A DNA stretch of 21,863 nt from Euryarchaeota archaeon UBA623 (lineage in GTDB: Archaea; Thermoplasmatota; Poseidoniia; Poseidoniales; Thalassarchaeaceae): positions 2,452 to 24,314 of the forward strand of contig DAUV01000097.1 of assembly GCA_002505325.1 (NCBI GenBank). Direction: 5' to 3'. Positions 1-7,046 of the stretch are shown piece by piece; the first letter of the stretch is position 1; each line of letters opens with the position of its first letter. A model generated the notes under the pieces. It made no database searches and was not told where the DNA came from. It saw only the letters and a program-made list of their open reading frames with translations. Both the position numbers and the translations under genes were made by a program.

Positions 1-513
1 GTCAAGGCGCTTGAGGAGATGATGAAGAAGGTCATGGATCAGTTCGAGCAGATGGGTATCGATCCTACCAAGATCTCTCACTCACAATTCAAGGTCGAAT
101 CCAACACTGATCCCGAAGAACTGCGTCGGATGATGGATTCGATGATGAACAGCCCTGGGGGGTTCTCAGACCTGTTCAAGAAAATGGGCGTCAATATCGA
201 GGTAGAGGGTTCTGTCGAGCAGGTGGAGGCTAAGGTAGAGGAGCCCGAGGAGCCCGAGGTCTCAGATCTGCTCGATGAGGACGTCTATGTGCACGGTAGC
301 ACGATGTCCATCACCATAGACATCTCTAGGATACTCGACGTCAGATCAGAGGACATCGAACTTGTACTCAGTAGTGGCGGCGAGGTGCTGCAACTGATGA
401 GGCGAACCCAAACACGACCTCTCAAGCGCTTCATACTCCCAGATGCAGCGAATCAGATTCGTGAGTGGCAACTGAACAACGGCATCTTAGATATTACATT
501 CGATTTGGCATAG
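1..513 (+). CDS. Hsp20/CS-like small chaperone-type protein, partial at left edge
   Basis: The reading frame is open through base 1, so the start probably lies outside the window. Internal ATGs at 19 and 22 follow a GAGGAG and could be the true start. The N-terminal part is Met- and Lys-rich and helical; an acidic linker rich in Glu and Pro follows, around residues 65-85. The last ~80 residues (from about DVYVHG to the end) read as alternating beta strands resembling an alpha-crystallin/Hsp20 or CS-type sandwich, though I cannot see the canonical IxI tail. It ends 30 bases before the dnaK start on the same strand, so the two are probably cotranscribed. That context favours a chaperone or co-chaperone role. 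The fold assignment is inference from pattern. grpE or dnaJ are not visible and may lie to the left. Confidence 0.6.
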   Translation, partial: VKALEEMMKKVMDQFEQMGIDPTKISHSQFKVESNTDPEELRRMMDSMMNSPGGFSDLFKKMGVNIEVEGSVEQVEAKVEEPEEPEVSDLLDEDVYVHGSTMSITIDISRILDVRSEDIELVLSSGGEVLQLMRRTQTRPLKRFILPDAANQIREWQLNNGILDITFDLA

Positions 514-530
514 AGCCGAGCGGAATCATT

Positions 531-537
531 GGAGGAA
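531..537 (+). promoter_or_regulatory. Shine-Dalgarno sequence of dnaK
   Basis: GGAGGAA lies six bases before ATG 544. It decides the start: an in-frame TTG at 529 overlaps this motif and would put the ribosome-binding site inside the coding region, so ATG 544 is preferred. Confidence 0.75.
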
Positions 538-543
538 TTGAGA

Positions 544-2421
544 ATGAGCGAACCAGTAATTGGAATTGACCTTGGAACAACTAACAGCTGCGTTGCTACC
601 CTTGAAGGCGGACAAGCGGTAGTAATTCCGAATTCAGAGGGCTCCCGAACCACTCCCAGCGTTGTGGCTTTTGCCAAGGACGGCGAGCGGTTGGTGGGTA
701 TCACCGCGAAGCGTCAAGCAGTCACCAACTCCGAAAGGACCATACTCTCGGTCAAGAGGGAGATGGGGACTGATTGGAACAAGACAATCGATGATGACGA
801 ATACACACCTCAGGAGGTCTCTGCATTCGTGCTTCAGAAGTTGAAGTCTGATGCTGAGGAGTACCTAGGAAGGGAAGTGAAGCAGGCAGTTATCACCTGT
901 CCGGCGTACTTTACTGACGCGCAGAGGAAGGCCACTCAAGACGCTGGTAGAATCGCTGGCCTTGAGGTACTAAGAATCATCAACGAACCTACTGCGGCGG
1001 CACTCGCCTATGGTGTCGATAAGGAGGAGGACCAGACCATCCTTGTGTTCGACCTCGGAGGTGGAACCTTTGACGTATCTATCCTTGAGATATACCAGGT
1101 TGATGGGCAGCCACAGATTGAGGTCAAGGCGACCAGCGGTGACAACAGACTGGGTGGGGACGACTTTGACGAAGTGGTGATAGACTGGATAGTCTCAGAA
1201 TACAAGAAGTCCTCAGGAATCGATCTCTCGAAAGATATGCAGGCCATGAGTCGGCTGCGAGAAGCGGCAGAGAAAGCCAAGATAGAACTCTCGGGAACCA
1301 ATTCGACGCAGGTCAACTTACCTTTCATCACCATGAGGGATGGTCAGCCGGAACACCTCGATATGACCCTCTCCCGTGCCAAGTTCGACGATCTCACTGC
1401 TGACCTCATCAAGATGACGATGAAGCCAACACGCAGAGCTATGAAGGACGCCGGTGTCAAAGCCGGTGACATCGACAAAATCCTTCTAGTCGGCGGCAGT
1501 ACTCGCATTCCTGCAGTGCAGGAAGCCATCGAGAAAGAGACTGGCAAACCTCCGTTCAAGGGCATCAACCCCGACGAAGCTGTCGCTGTGGGGGCCGCAC
1601 TCCAAGCTGGCATCATAGTTGGCGACGAGGGAGTCACAGATGTCTTACTGCTGGATGTCACTCCATTGACTCTTGGAATCGAGACTCTCGGTGGTGTAAT
1701 GACTACGATGATTGAGCGCAACACTACGATTCCGACACGTCGCTCTGAGACCTTCTCCACCGCTGCTGATAATCAACCAGCAGTAGAGGTTCATGTGTTA
1801 CAGGGTGAGCGCGAGTTCGCCAAGGACAACACTACTCTTGGACGCTTCCACTTGATGGGTATCCCATCGGCACCACGTGGTATTCCTCAGATCGAGGTTA
1901 CCTTCGACATAGACGCCAATGGCATCGTCAATGTCTCCGCCAAAGATCTAGGAACGGGCACAGAGCAGTCAATCAAGATTGAGAGTCAGACCTCTTTGTC
2001 TGAAGACGATATCAAGCAGAAGGTCGCTGATGCGGAGAAGTTCGCTAAGGAGGACAAACTACGGAGGGCGGGAATTGATCTCCTCAACTCGGCTGATAGC
2101 ATCGTCTACCAAACCAAGCGGATGCTAGAGGACGCCGCTGAGAAAGTCAGTGACCTCGATGCCGATCCAGTTCATTCCAAACTCGATGAGTTGAGGGCAC
2201 TCATCACTAAGGAGGATGGCGAAACCACCATCGAAGTCGAAGACCTCGATGAGGCTGCCGTCCAGGCTAAGATAGGTGAAATCGAGCAGGAGATGCACGG
2301 CGTCTCGACTAAGCTGTACGAGGCTGCTGCTGCCGAGATGGCTGAGCAGCAGGCGGAGGATGGCGACGAGGACATCGTCGAGGCGGACTTCGAAGTCGTA
2401 GACTCCGACGATGACGAGTGA
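544..2421 (+). CDS. dnaK: Molecular chaperone DnaK (Hsp70)
   Basis: ATP-dependent Hsp70 chaperone of the cytoplasm, 625 residues from ATG 544, normal length for the family. Visible nucleotide-binding signatures are GIDLGTTNSC near the N-terminus (phosphate 1), IINEPTAAALAYG, the DLGGGTFDVS phosphate-2 loop, and LVGGSTRIPAV. The substrate-binding domain starts near DVTPLTLGIETLGG and a helical lid follows. The tail is acidic and ends ADFEVVDSDDDE, like bacterial DnaK tails that end in an EEVK/EVVD-type stretch. The region after SVKREMGTDW runs directly into YTPQEVSAF and lacks the ~23-27-residue insertion of proteobacterial DnaK, so it is of the Gram-positive/archaeal type. It is probably cotranscribed with the Hsp20-like gene upstream. 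Its stop codon directly abuts the stop of pepA on the other strand. Archaeal DnaK is generally regarded as an old acquisition from bacteria. Confidence 0.98.
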   Translation: MSEPVIGIDLGTTNSCVATLEGGQAVVIPNSEGSRTTPSVVAFAKDGERLVGITAKRQAVTNSERTILSVKREMGTDWNKTIDDDEYTPQEVSAFVLQKLKSDAEEYLGREVKQAVITCPAYFTDAQRKATQDAGRIAGLEVLRIINEPTAAALAYGVDKEEDQTILVFDLGGGTFDVSILEIYQVDGQPQIEVKATSGDNRLGGDDFDEVVIDWIVSEYKKSSGIDLSKDMQAMSRLREAAEKAKIELSGTNSTQVNLPFITMRDGQPEHLDMTLSRAKFDDLTADLIKMTMKPTRRAMKDAGVKAGDIDKILLVGGSTRIPAVQEAIEKETGKPPFKGINPDEAVAVGAALQAGIIVGDEGVTDVLLLDVTPLTLGIETLGGVMTTMIERNTTIPTRRSETFSTAADNQPAVEVHVLQGEREFAKDNTTLGRFHLMGIPSAPRGIPQIEVTFDIDANGIVNVSAKDLGTGTEQSIKIESQTSLSEDDIKQKVADAEKFAKEDKLRRAGIDLLNSADSIVYQTKRMLEDAAEKVSDLDADPVHSKLDELRALITKEDGETTIEVEDLDEAAVQAKIGEIEQEMHGVSTKLYEAAAAEMAEQQAEDGDEDIVEADFEVVDSDDDE

Positions 2422-3951
2422 TCAACCATCGGTGATGAGTCGGTGCAGGGTCCTTACGTGAACTCCTGAGACGCCGAACTCAAACAATGGATTAGCACCC
2501 TCTGAGCGGGCCTTCGAGCCCGGCCCCCATGCGGTCCCGGCAATGTCGAGGTGCACCCAAGGTATCTTGTCAGCATCCTCATCGTAGCCGCGGTACGGCA
2601 CGAAGTACTCAAGGAACGAGGCCGCGGTGTTGGACGAACCGGCACCACCACCGATTGAGCCATTGCGGATGTCAGCGAATGCCGAGTCAGTCATGTACTT
2701 CCTGAACTGAGCGTTCAGAGGCATTCTCCAGACTGTCTCGCCCGACCCGTTGGCCGCCTTCGCGACCCGCTTGCTGATACTCTCGTCGTTGGCCCACATG
2801 CCGGTGATTTGGTTGCCCAGCGCGACCACGATGGCACCTGTCAGTGTCGCGAGATCAACGATGTATTCGGGGTCGAACTCACCCGCTTTCCACAGCCCGT
2901 CAGCGAGTACGTTGCGCCCCTCGGCGTCGGTGCTGAACACCTCAATGGTCTTCCCCGAGTATGTCTCGAACACATCACCGGGGCGGTATGCTCCTGACCC
3001 GGGCATGTTCTCAGCTAGGCAGGCGACTCCGTTCACACGGCGCTCGTAACCGGTTGAATGCAAGGCCTCCATGAGACCGAAGACGGTGGCGGCCCCGCAC
3101 ATGTCGTACTTCATGTCCCACATTCCTCTTGATGGCTTGATCGAGATGCCGCCGGTGTCGAAGGTGATTCCCTTGCCGACGATGCAAGGTCTCTGGATGC
3201 CCTCGTCGGCGTCAGGGTTGAGCGTGAACAGCACCATGCAGGGCTTCCTGTCGCTGCCCTTGCCGACGTTAATCAGACCACCCATGCCGAGTTCACGCAA
3301 CTTGTCCCAGTCATAGACCTCCACGATGACGTTGTCTTTTCCATCTGCCCACTCGACAGCTCTGCGGGCATACTCCATCGGGTACAGCACGTTTGCGGGT
3401 TCGTTGCCGAGGTCGCGAGCGAGGTGGACCCCGCCGACAACCGAGTGGATTCTAGAGAGCCCATCTGCGAGAGCATTCTGGTGACGGGCGCTGGCTTGGA
3501 AGGCCGCCGACCATGACTCGCTGATGTGCTCATCATCGACCCCCTGATGCTCGAGGAACTCGTAGTCGCGCAGCATCATACCCTCAGCGAAGTTGAGCAT
3601 GCGCTCGCTCGACCAGCCTGATGTGAAGCGGATTGTCAATCCTAGCCCGTTCTTCTTTGAGAGCGCAGCGATCACGCGGGCACCGATGTTCCGAGCCTTC
3701 CTGTGCCCGAACTCGTCCTTCTTGCCCATGCCTACCAGAAGCACCCTGCACCTAGGGGTCCAGACAGCCATTCTCTGGCTCTTCTTCCCCTCGAAGTCGT
3801 CCGATGCTATCGCCTCTCGGACTAGGCTTCGTTGACTCCGACTCAGCCCCGACAGGGCGTTGTTCGGAGCCTTCTCGGAGCCTTCAAAGAGAGGCAGTAT
3901 CAGTTGATTTCCGACTTCTCCGAATTCGTCATTGCTCCATTCCATAATCAC
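2422..3951 (-). CDS. pepA: Leucyl aminopeptidase, M17 family
   Basis: Cytosolic dizinc/dimanganese aminopeptidase that removes N-terminal residues from peptides; 509 residues, normal for PepA. All active-site residues expected from E. coli PepA are present at a constant offset of ten: K260 and D265 in VGKGITFDTGG, K272 in SIKPS, D283 in KYDMCGAA, and D342, E344 and R346 in STDAEGR. The N-terminal ~170 residues are the regulatory domain, which is divergent in this family. The GTG start at 3951 is preferred because GGAGGG (3957-3962) sits six bases upstream; an ATG at 3945 is the alternative. An AT-rich gap with a TATA-like box separates it from the M14 gene upstream, so it probably has its own promoter. 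Its stop abuts that of dnaK in a shared palindrome TGATCA. Confidence 0.97.
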   Translation of the reverse strand: MIMEWSNDEFGEVGNQLILPLFEGSEKAPNNALSGLSRSQRSLVREAIASDDFEGKKSQRMAVWTPRCRVLLVGMGKKDEFGHRKARNIGARVIAALSKKNGLGLTIRFTSGWSSERMLNFAEGMMLRDYEFLEHQGVDDEHISESWSAAFQASARHQNALADGLSRIHSVVGGVHLARDLGNEPANVLYPMEYARRAVEWADGKDNVIVEVYDWDKLRELGMGGLINVGKGSDRKPCMVLFTLNPDADEGIQRPCIVGKGITFDTGGISIKPSRGMWDMKYDMCGAATVFGLMEALHSTGYERRVNGVACLAENMPGSGAYRPGDVFETYSGKTIEVFSTDAEGRNVLADGLWKAGEFDPEYIVDLATLTGAIVVALGNQITGMWANDESISKRVAKAANGSGETVWRMPLNAQFRKYMTDSAFADIRNGSIGGGAGSSNTAASFLEYFVPYRGYDEDADKIPWVHLDIAGTAWGPGSKARSEGANPLFEFGVSGVHVRTLHRLITDG

Positions 3952-3974
3952 GCCGAACCCTCCGATTCGGTAGT

Positions 3975-3983
3975 GATATACAA
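3975..3983 (-). promoter_or_regulatory. Candidate TATA box of pepA
   Basis: On the minus strand TTGTATATC lies 24-32 bases upstream of GTG 3951, the spacing expected for an archaeal promoter with a very short or absent leader. A second AT-rich stretch (TTAAAA, about 4018-4025) would give a longer leader that keeps the GGAGGG motif in the mRNA. The two are not distinguishable from sequence alone. Confidence 0.4.
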
Positions 3984-3993
3984 AGAATTGCCC

Positions 3994-4001
3994 TCAAAAA
4001 A
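3994..4001 (-). terminator. Candidate T-tract terminator after the M14 gene
   Basis: The minus strand reads a run of six T about 45 bases downstream of the M14 stop. Archaeal intrinsic termination often uses such T-tracts without a hairpin. No stem-loop is visible here, so confidence is low. Confidence 0.3.
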
Positions 4002-4042
4002 TCAAGTTTAGAGACCATTTTAATTTCAAATAGTCTGAATTA

Positions 4043-5515
4043 TCACTCAAACTTGCGATTTCGGCTGTTTATTGCCGCTAGGGCGAAGGCGACGAAAACA
4101 AGTAGCATCGAAGGGGCCGGAAGCAGACCCGAACCGCCAGCCTTCATCTCTACGACGCTCTGATTGACAGATTCGTTGACCCACATCGAGGAATCTATCA
4201 CACGCTTCTGGTACACTAGGTAGAACTGTCCTTCGCTGGAAATTGGAGCGCCCCTAAAATCGAGGGTTGTGACGGTGCTATTAGTGGCATTGACACCAAA
4301 GCCGCACCCTGGAATGGATAAGTTGAGCCCCCACTCGCCGCCACAGGTGTGAACCTCATCCCAAAGACCCAGATGAGCAAGATATACCTCCTCGATCCCA
4401 CCCGGGACCCACCACCCACCATCTTCGTCCAAGTATGCCAGTGTGGCATTTGATGTGCTCGCGCGTCCTAGGTTTGAAACGCTCAGATGCACCTTCCCAT
4501 CTTCCACCTCTAGGGAATCGACAACAAGGCGGGCCCTCCAGTACCATATATTCTCGATCAGGTAATTCATCACACCAAGCTCTTCACCGAGCCTTTCTGA
4601 TAGCGCCTCCACTGTTCCCAGCAACCACTGCTCGTCGTCAGTCTCGAATGTAAATGTGGGGTATCCCATCACGCCGTACCCGTAGTCCCGGCTGGTTCCA
4701 CAGTTCGGGTAGAGACCTTGGTTTGCATTCTGAATCGGGATGTCGGATATGTTGGTATGCACATCATCTCTGATGAAATGAAACATCTCCCAGTCCGAAG
4801 GCTGTTCAGGCCATTTGCCCCAAGGGTAGAGCATGATCCAAACTCCCGTGTGCATCGTGATATACAGGTCGGCATGAGGTACGGTCTCGTTCATGTAGAT
4901 TGAATTCGCAAGAGTCTCGGATTCGCTGAATGCAGCACTCCCAGGCTGAGTCGTCGGGCAGGTATTCCAGTAGTGGTCGTAGTTTCTATTCAGGTCCACT
5001 TGGTTGACATTCCATCTTGTGTCGAGGTCATTGCCGTCCGCATTCAGCATGATCAGAATATGCAATTCCGTAGTCGCCAAGACATCTATTATCTCTTGCT
5101 CACCATCAGCCCAACCCTCGATATAATATTCTGCAACGAGGAAGGCAAGTTCCGTGCCCAGATGCTCATTCCCATGGTGTCCACCGTCGATATATACCAC
5201 CTCTTTAGCAGTTCCATCAGGTTTGGTTTCCTCACTCCAATCTGAAATCTGCAACATCCAGAGATTCCTTCCCAATTCCGTTTGACCCACTACGAGTAGA
5301 TTGACGATTTCTGGATACTCATCGGCCCATGCATTGACGTCCAAGGTCAGTGTTGCATAGGAATGATACCAGTGCTCCTGAATGATATCTGGCTGACCAA
5401 TCTGTGCTGTTGCAACCGGCGCTGCCGATACTGAGAGTATCAAGGATGCGAGGATGATTGCTGCCCAGCGGCGCATAGCGCCGCTGAGAGGGCCACCACC
5501 TACAATCGTTGTCAC
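4043..5515 (-). CDS. Secreted M14 zinc carboxypeptidase with C-terminal membrane anchor
   Basis: Predicted extracellular metallocarboxypeptidase that trims C-terminal residues from peptides. Counting from GTG 5515, a signal peptide occupies residues ~14-38 (MRRWAAIILASLI, then SAAPVATA). The M14 ligands are visible: HxxE at H114-E117 (HGNE), the third zinc ligand H222 in YITMHTG, the substrate-binding NRN motif in DLNRNYD (176-178), and the catalytic Glu E291 in FTFETDDE. A beta-rich segment follows, and the end has PAPS, a hydrophobic helix (~468-481) and the basic tail NSRNRKFE. That three-part tail resembles PGF-CTERM archaeosortase signals or a simple anchor. ATG 5476 would start exactly at the signal peptide and is a credible alternative start. 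It lies 21 bases after the ureohydrolase gene, so the two probably form an operon. The specificity pocket cannot be read with confidence. Confidence 0.92.
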   Translation of the reverse strand: MTTIVGGGPLSGAMRRWAAIILASLILSVSAAPVATAQIGQPDIIQEHWYHSYATLTLDVNAWADEYPEIVNLLVVGQTELGRNLWMLQISDWSEETKPDGTAKEVVYIDGGHHGNEHLGTELAFLVAEYYIEGWADGEQEIIDVLATTELHILIMLNADGNDLDTRWNVNQVDLNRNYDHYWNTCPTTQPGSAAFSESETLANSIYMNETVPHADLYITMHTGVWIMLYPWGKWPEQPSDWEMFHFIRDDVHTNISDIPIQNANQGLYPNCGTSRDYGYGVMGYPTFTFETDDEQWLLGTVEALSERLGEELGVMNYLIENIWYWRARLVVDSLEVEDGKVHLSVSNLGRASTSNATLAYLDEDGGWWVPGGIEEVYLAHLGLWDEVHTCGGEWGLNLSIPGCGFGVNATNSTVTTLDFRGAPISSEGQFYLVYQKRVIDSSMWVNESVNQSVVEMKAGGSGLLPAPSMLLVFVAFALAAINSRNRKFE

Positions 5516-5536
5516 TTTCTGTGAGCCTATTGACTA

Positions 5537-6454
5537 CTAATCACGGCTTGCAATGTGAGCGGCCATGATCTTGGTGGCGATGAGTGCGGCGTTGAACTGA
5601 GTCAACCGATTCTCTCCGGGCACAATCTCGTTCACGTCCGCTCCTATGATCTCCGCACCACTTGCGAAGAGGTGCTCGATAATTTCAACCGCGCCCCAGT
5701 GACTCAGACCTCCGGGAACCGGGGTGCCGGTGTCCGGCACAAGCGACCCGTCTAGGCCATCGACATCAAAGGTCAGCCAGACAGGACCCTCTATGCTGTC
5801 AATCCTATCAATAAGGGCAGCCCATCCAGCCTGCCCGTCGCACACTCCCATGAAGTCGCGAGCGAACCAAGTCTCCACCCGTTCGTCGGACTCGGCGAAA
5901 GTCAACTCCTCACGAGATAACGTCCGCGTGCCAATCTGTAATACTCTTCCAACACCCTCATCGAGAGCCCGGCGCACAGCGGTGCCGTGCGAGAAGCGTT
6001 CTCCTCCCAACTCGTCTCTCAGGTCGGCGTGGGCATCGATCTGTACTAGTGTCAGGCGACCTAGGTCTCCTTCTATCTCAGGATGCCCAGCGGCGGCTTG
6101 CATCAGTGGAGGTAGGATGCCGTGTTCACCTCCGAGGAAGATTGGGAACTGAGATCCGTCGAGCCACTTTACAGCGTAGTCGCGAATCGAATCTAACTGT
6201 TTGAGCAGGGTGCCGGCTTCTGAGCTCCAGGCCTCAGCGGTATGGATATTGAGTCCGCATGGCAGGTCATGAGAGAGTAGCGAGTCATAGAGCTCCACTT
6301 GGGAACTCGCTTCTATGCAAGCTTTAGGCCCCTTTTCGGTGCCCTCCCCCCAACTCGTTGTCATCTCATATGGCACCGGCAGTATCGCCACGTCCCAAGG
6401 GCCTGAGTTGGACTCCTCTAGCCCTAGAAATCTCGGCCTACTGGGACCTTCCAT
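5537..6454 (-). CDS. speB: Ureohydrolase, probably agmatinase
   Basis: Binuclear manganese hydrolase, 305 residues, of the arginase/agmatinase family. It would convert agmatine to putrescine and urea in the cytosol. All six metal ligands are visible: H111 in GGEHG (usually GGDHS), D140, H142 and D144 in IDAHADL, and D230 and D232 in FDVDGLD. SHGT (155-158) and the PDTGTPVPGGL loop are of the agmatinase type rather than arginase, but substrate cannot be fixed from sequence; arginase, guanidinobutyrase or a related guanidino substrate remain possible. ATG 6454 has no Shine-Dalgarno, and a TATA-like GGTTAATC sits 23-30 bases upstream, so the mRNA is probably leaderless. It is transcribed ahead of the M14 carboxypeptidase. 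Confidence 0.9.
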   Translation of the reverse strand: MEGPSRPRFLGLEESNSGPWDVAILPVPYEMTTSWGEGTEKGPKACIEASSQVELYDSLLSHDLPCGLNIHTAEAWSSEAGTLLKQLDSIRDYAVKWLDGSQFPIFLGGEHGILPPLMQAAAGHPEIEGDLGRLTLVQIDAHADLRDELGGERFSHGTAVRRALDEGVGRVLQIGTRTLSREELTFAESDERVETWFARDFMGVCDGQAGWAALIDRIDSIEGPVWLTFDVDGLDGSLVPDTGTPVPGGLSHWGAVEIIEHLFASGAEIIGADVNEIVPGENRLTQFNAALIATKIMAAHIASRD

Positions 6455-6476
6455 GACATTGCGAAAGTAGCGAGCA

Positions 6477-6484
6477 GATTAACC
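6477..6484 (-). promoter_or_regulatory. Candidate TATA box of the ureohydrolase operon
   Basis: The minus strand reads GGTTAATC 23-30 bases upstream of ATG 6454 and no ribosome-binding site lies between them, consistent with a leaderless transcript. Confidence 0.4.
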
Positions 6485-6549
6485 ACTTCGGAGGGCAGAA
6501 TGGCGAAAAACGAGGCTGTGCGAAGGACTGTTGAAATAGCGCGGCCTTC

Positions 6550-6556
6550 CATATTA
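6550..6556 (+). promoter_or_regulatory. Candidate TATA box of the 6577 gene
   Basis: CATATTA lies 21-27 bases before ATG 6577. The intervening sequence has no convincing Shine-Dalgarno (only a GGGGG run). This and the ureohydrolase promoter make 6455-6576 a divergent promoter region. Confidence 0.35.
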
Positions 6557-6576
6557 GGCTACCGGGGGCGTATGCG

Positions 6577-6990
6577 ATGGGTCTGACGCTAGCACAACTC
6601 ACACAGGCCATACGTCACAAGGTCGACATTGATATGGAGACCGTTGTAGCTGAATCGATAGCGGAGCACGCGTTGGGGTTCTTCGGTTTCTCGAACCGTA
6701 TCATTGACAATGCTCTAGAGCCAACCGACCGTAACCTGTTCTACCAACTACAGGACTACGACCTTCTGACCACTGAGTCAGAGGAGACAACGCTTTGGGA
6801 CGGCAGGGAGTGGAGAATCCACTACTGGAAGTTCAAGTCCAACGCTGAGGAACTGGCTCGCCTGTGGGAGGAGAATGAAGACTCCAGTGAGGAAGATGAT
6901 CCGTATGCTGGAATCTATGAAGATGTCCCTGTGTCCCTGTGGCGCGAGCGTTCCGGAGAAGATGACGACTACGAAGAGCCTCTTTTCTGA
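6577..6990 (+). CDS. Conserved-looking hypothetical protein, winged-helix-like with acidic tail
   Basis: 137 residues with no signal peptide or membrane segment. The first ~95 residues look like a compact alpha/beta domain: an amphipathic helix (LTLAQLTQAIRHKV), a second helix (ETVVAESIAEHALGFFGF), then RIIDNALEPTDRNLFYQLQ, and a strand-turn-strand ending in GREWRIHYWKF. That order of helices followed by a hairpin is reminiscent of a winged helix. It also reminds me of a domain of unknown function restricted to Thermoplasmata (I believe DUF6015), which I cannot verify here. The last ~40 residues are strongly acidic (EENEDSSEEDD, GEDDDYEE), which argues against direct binding by the tail to nucleic acid. 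The ATG follows a TATA-like box. Its stop is followed two bases later by an inverted repeat. The function is unknown. Confidence 0.82.
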   Translation: MGLTLAQLTQAIRHKVDIDMETVVAESIAEHALGFFGFSNRIIDNALEPTDRNLFYQLQDYDLLTTESEETTLWDGREWRIHYWKFKSNAEELARLWEENEDSSEEDDPYAGIYEDVPVSLWRERSGEDDDYEEPLF

Positions 6991-6992
6991 GT

Positions 6993-7010
6993 ACCAATTC
7001 CCCCATTGGT
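6993..7010. repeat. Inverted repeat ACCAAT-N6-ATTGGT
   Basis: A perfect 6-bp inverted repeat (6993-6998 and 7005-7010) with the six-base spacer TCCCCC. It lies between the stop of the 6577 gene and the probable TATA box of the exoprotein. It could be a regulator site, a transcript-end hairpin, or chance. Confidence 0.45.
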
Positions 7011-7019
7011 TCATATCTT
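7010..7019 (+). promoter_or_regulatory. Candidate TATA box of the large exoprotein gene
   Basis: TTCATATCTT is centred about 25 bases before GTG 7039, as expected for a leaderless archaeal transcript starting at that GTG. This spacing is one of the reasons for choosing GTG 7039 over the upstream in-frame TTG codons at 7006 and 7018. Confidence 0.4.
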
Positions 7020-7025
7020 GAAGGA

Positions 7026-7046
7026 CGAGGCACGTTCCGTGCCTCG
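7026..7046. repeat. Perfect 9-bp palindrome over the probable start of the exoprotein gene
   Basis: CGAGGCACG (7026-7034) and its exact complement CGTGCCTCG (7038-7046) flank the spacer TTC. The element is centred at 7036, three bases from GTG 7039. As DNA it could be an operator covering the transcription start. As RNA it would pair the only Shine-Dalgarno-like GAGG (7027-7030) with the start region. Confidence 0.7.

Noticed and set aside
6500..6589. A 29-codon ATG-started frame in the divergent promoter region
   Set aside because: Preceded by GGAGGG but short, runs through the TATA-like box and into the 6577 gene, with no protein-like character.
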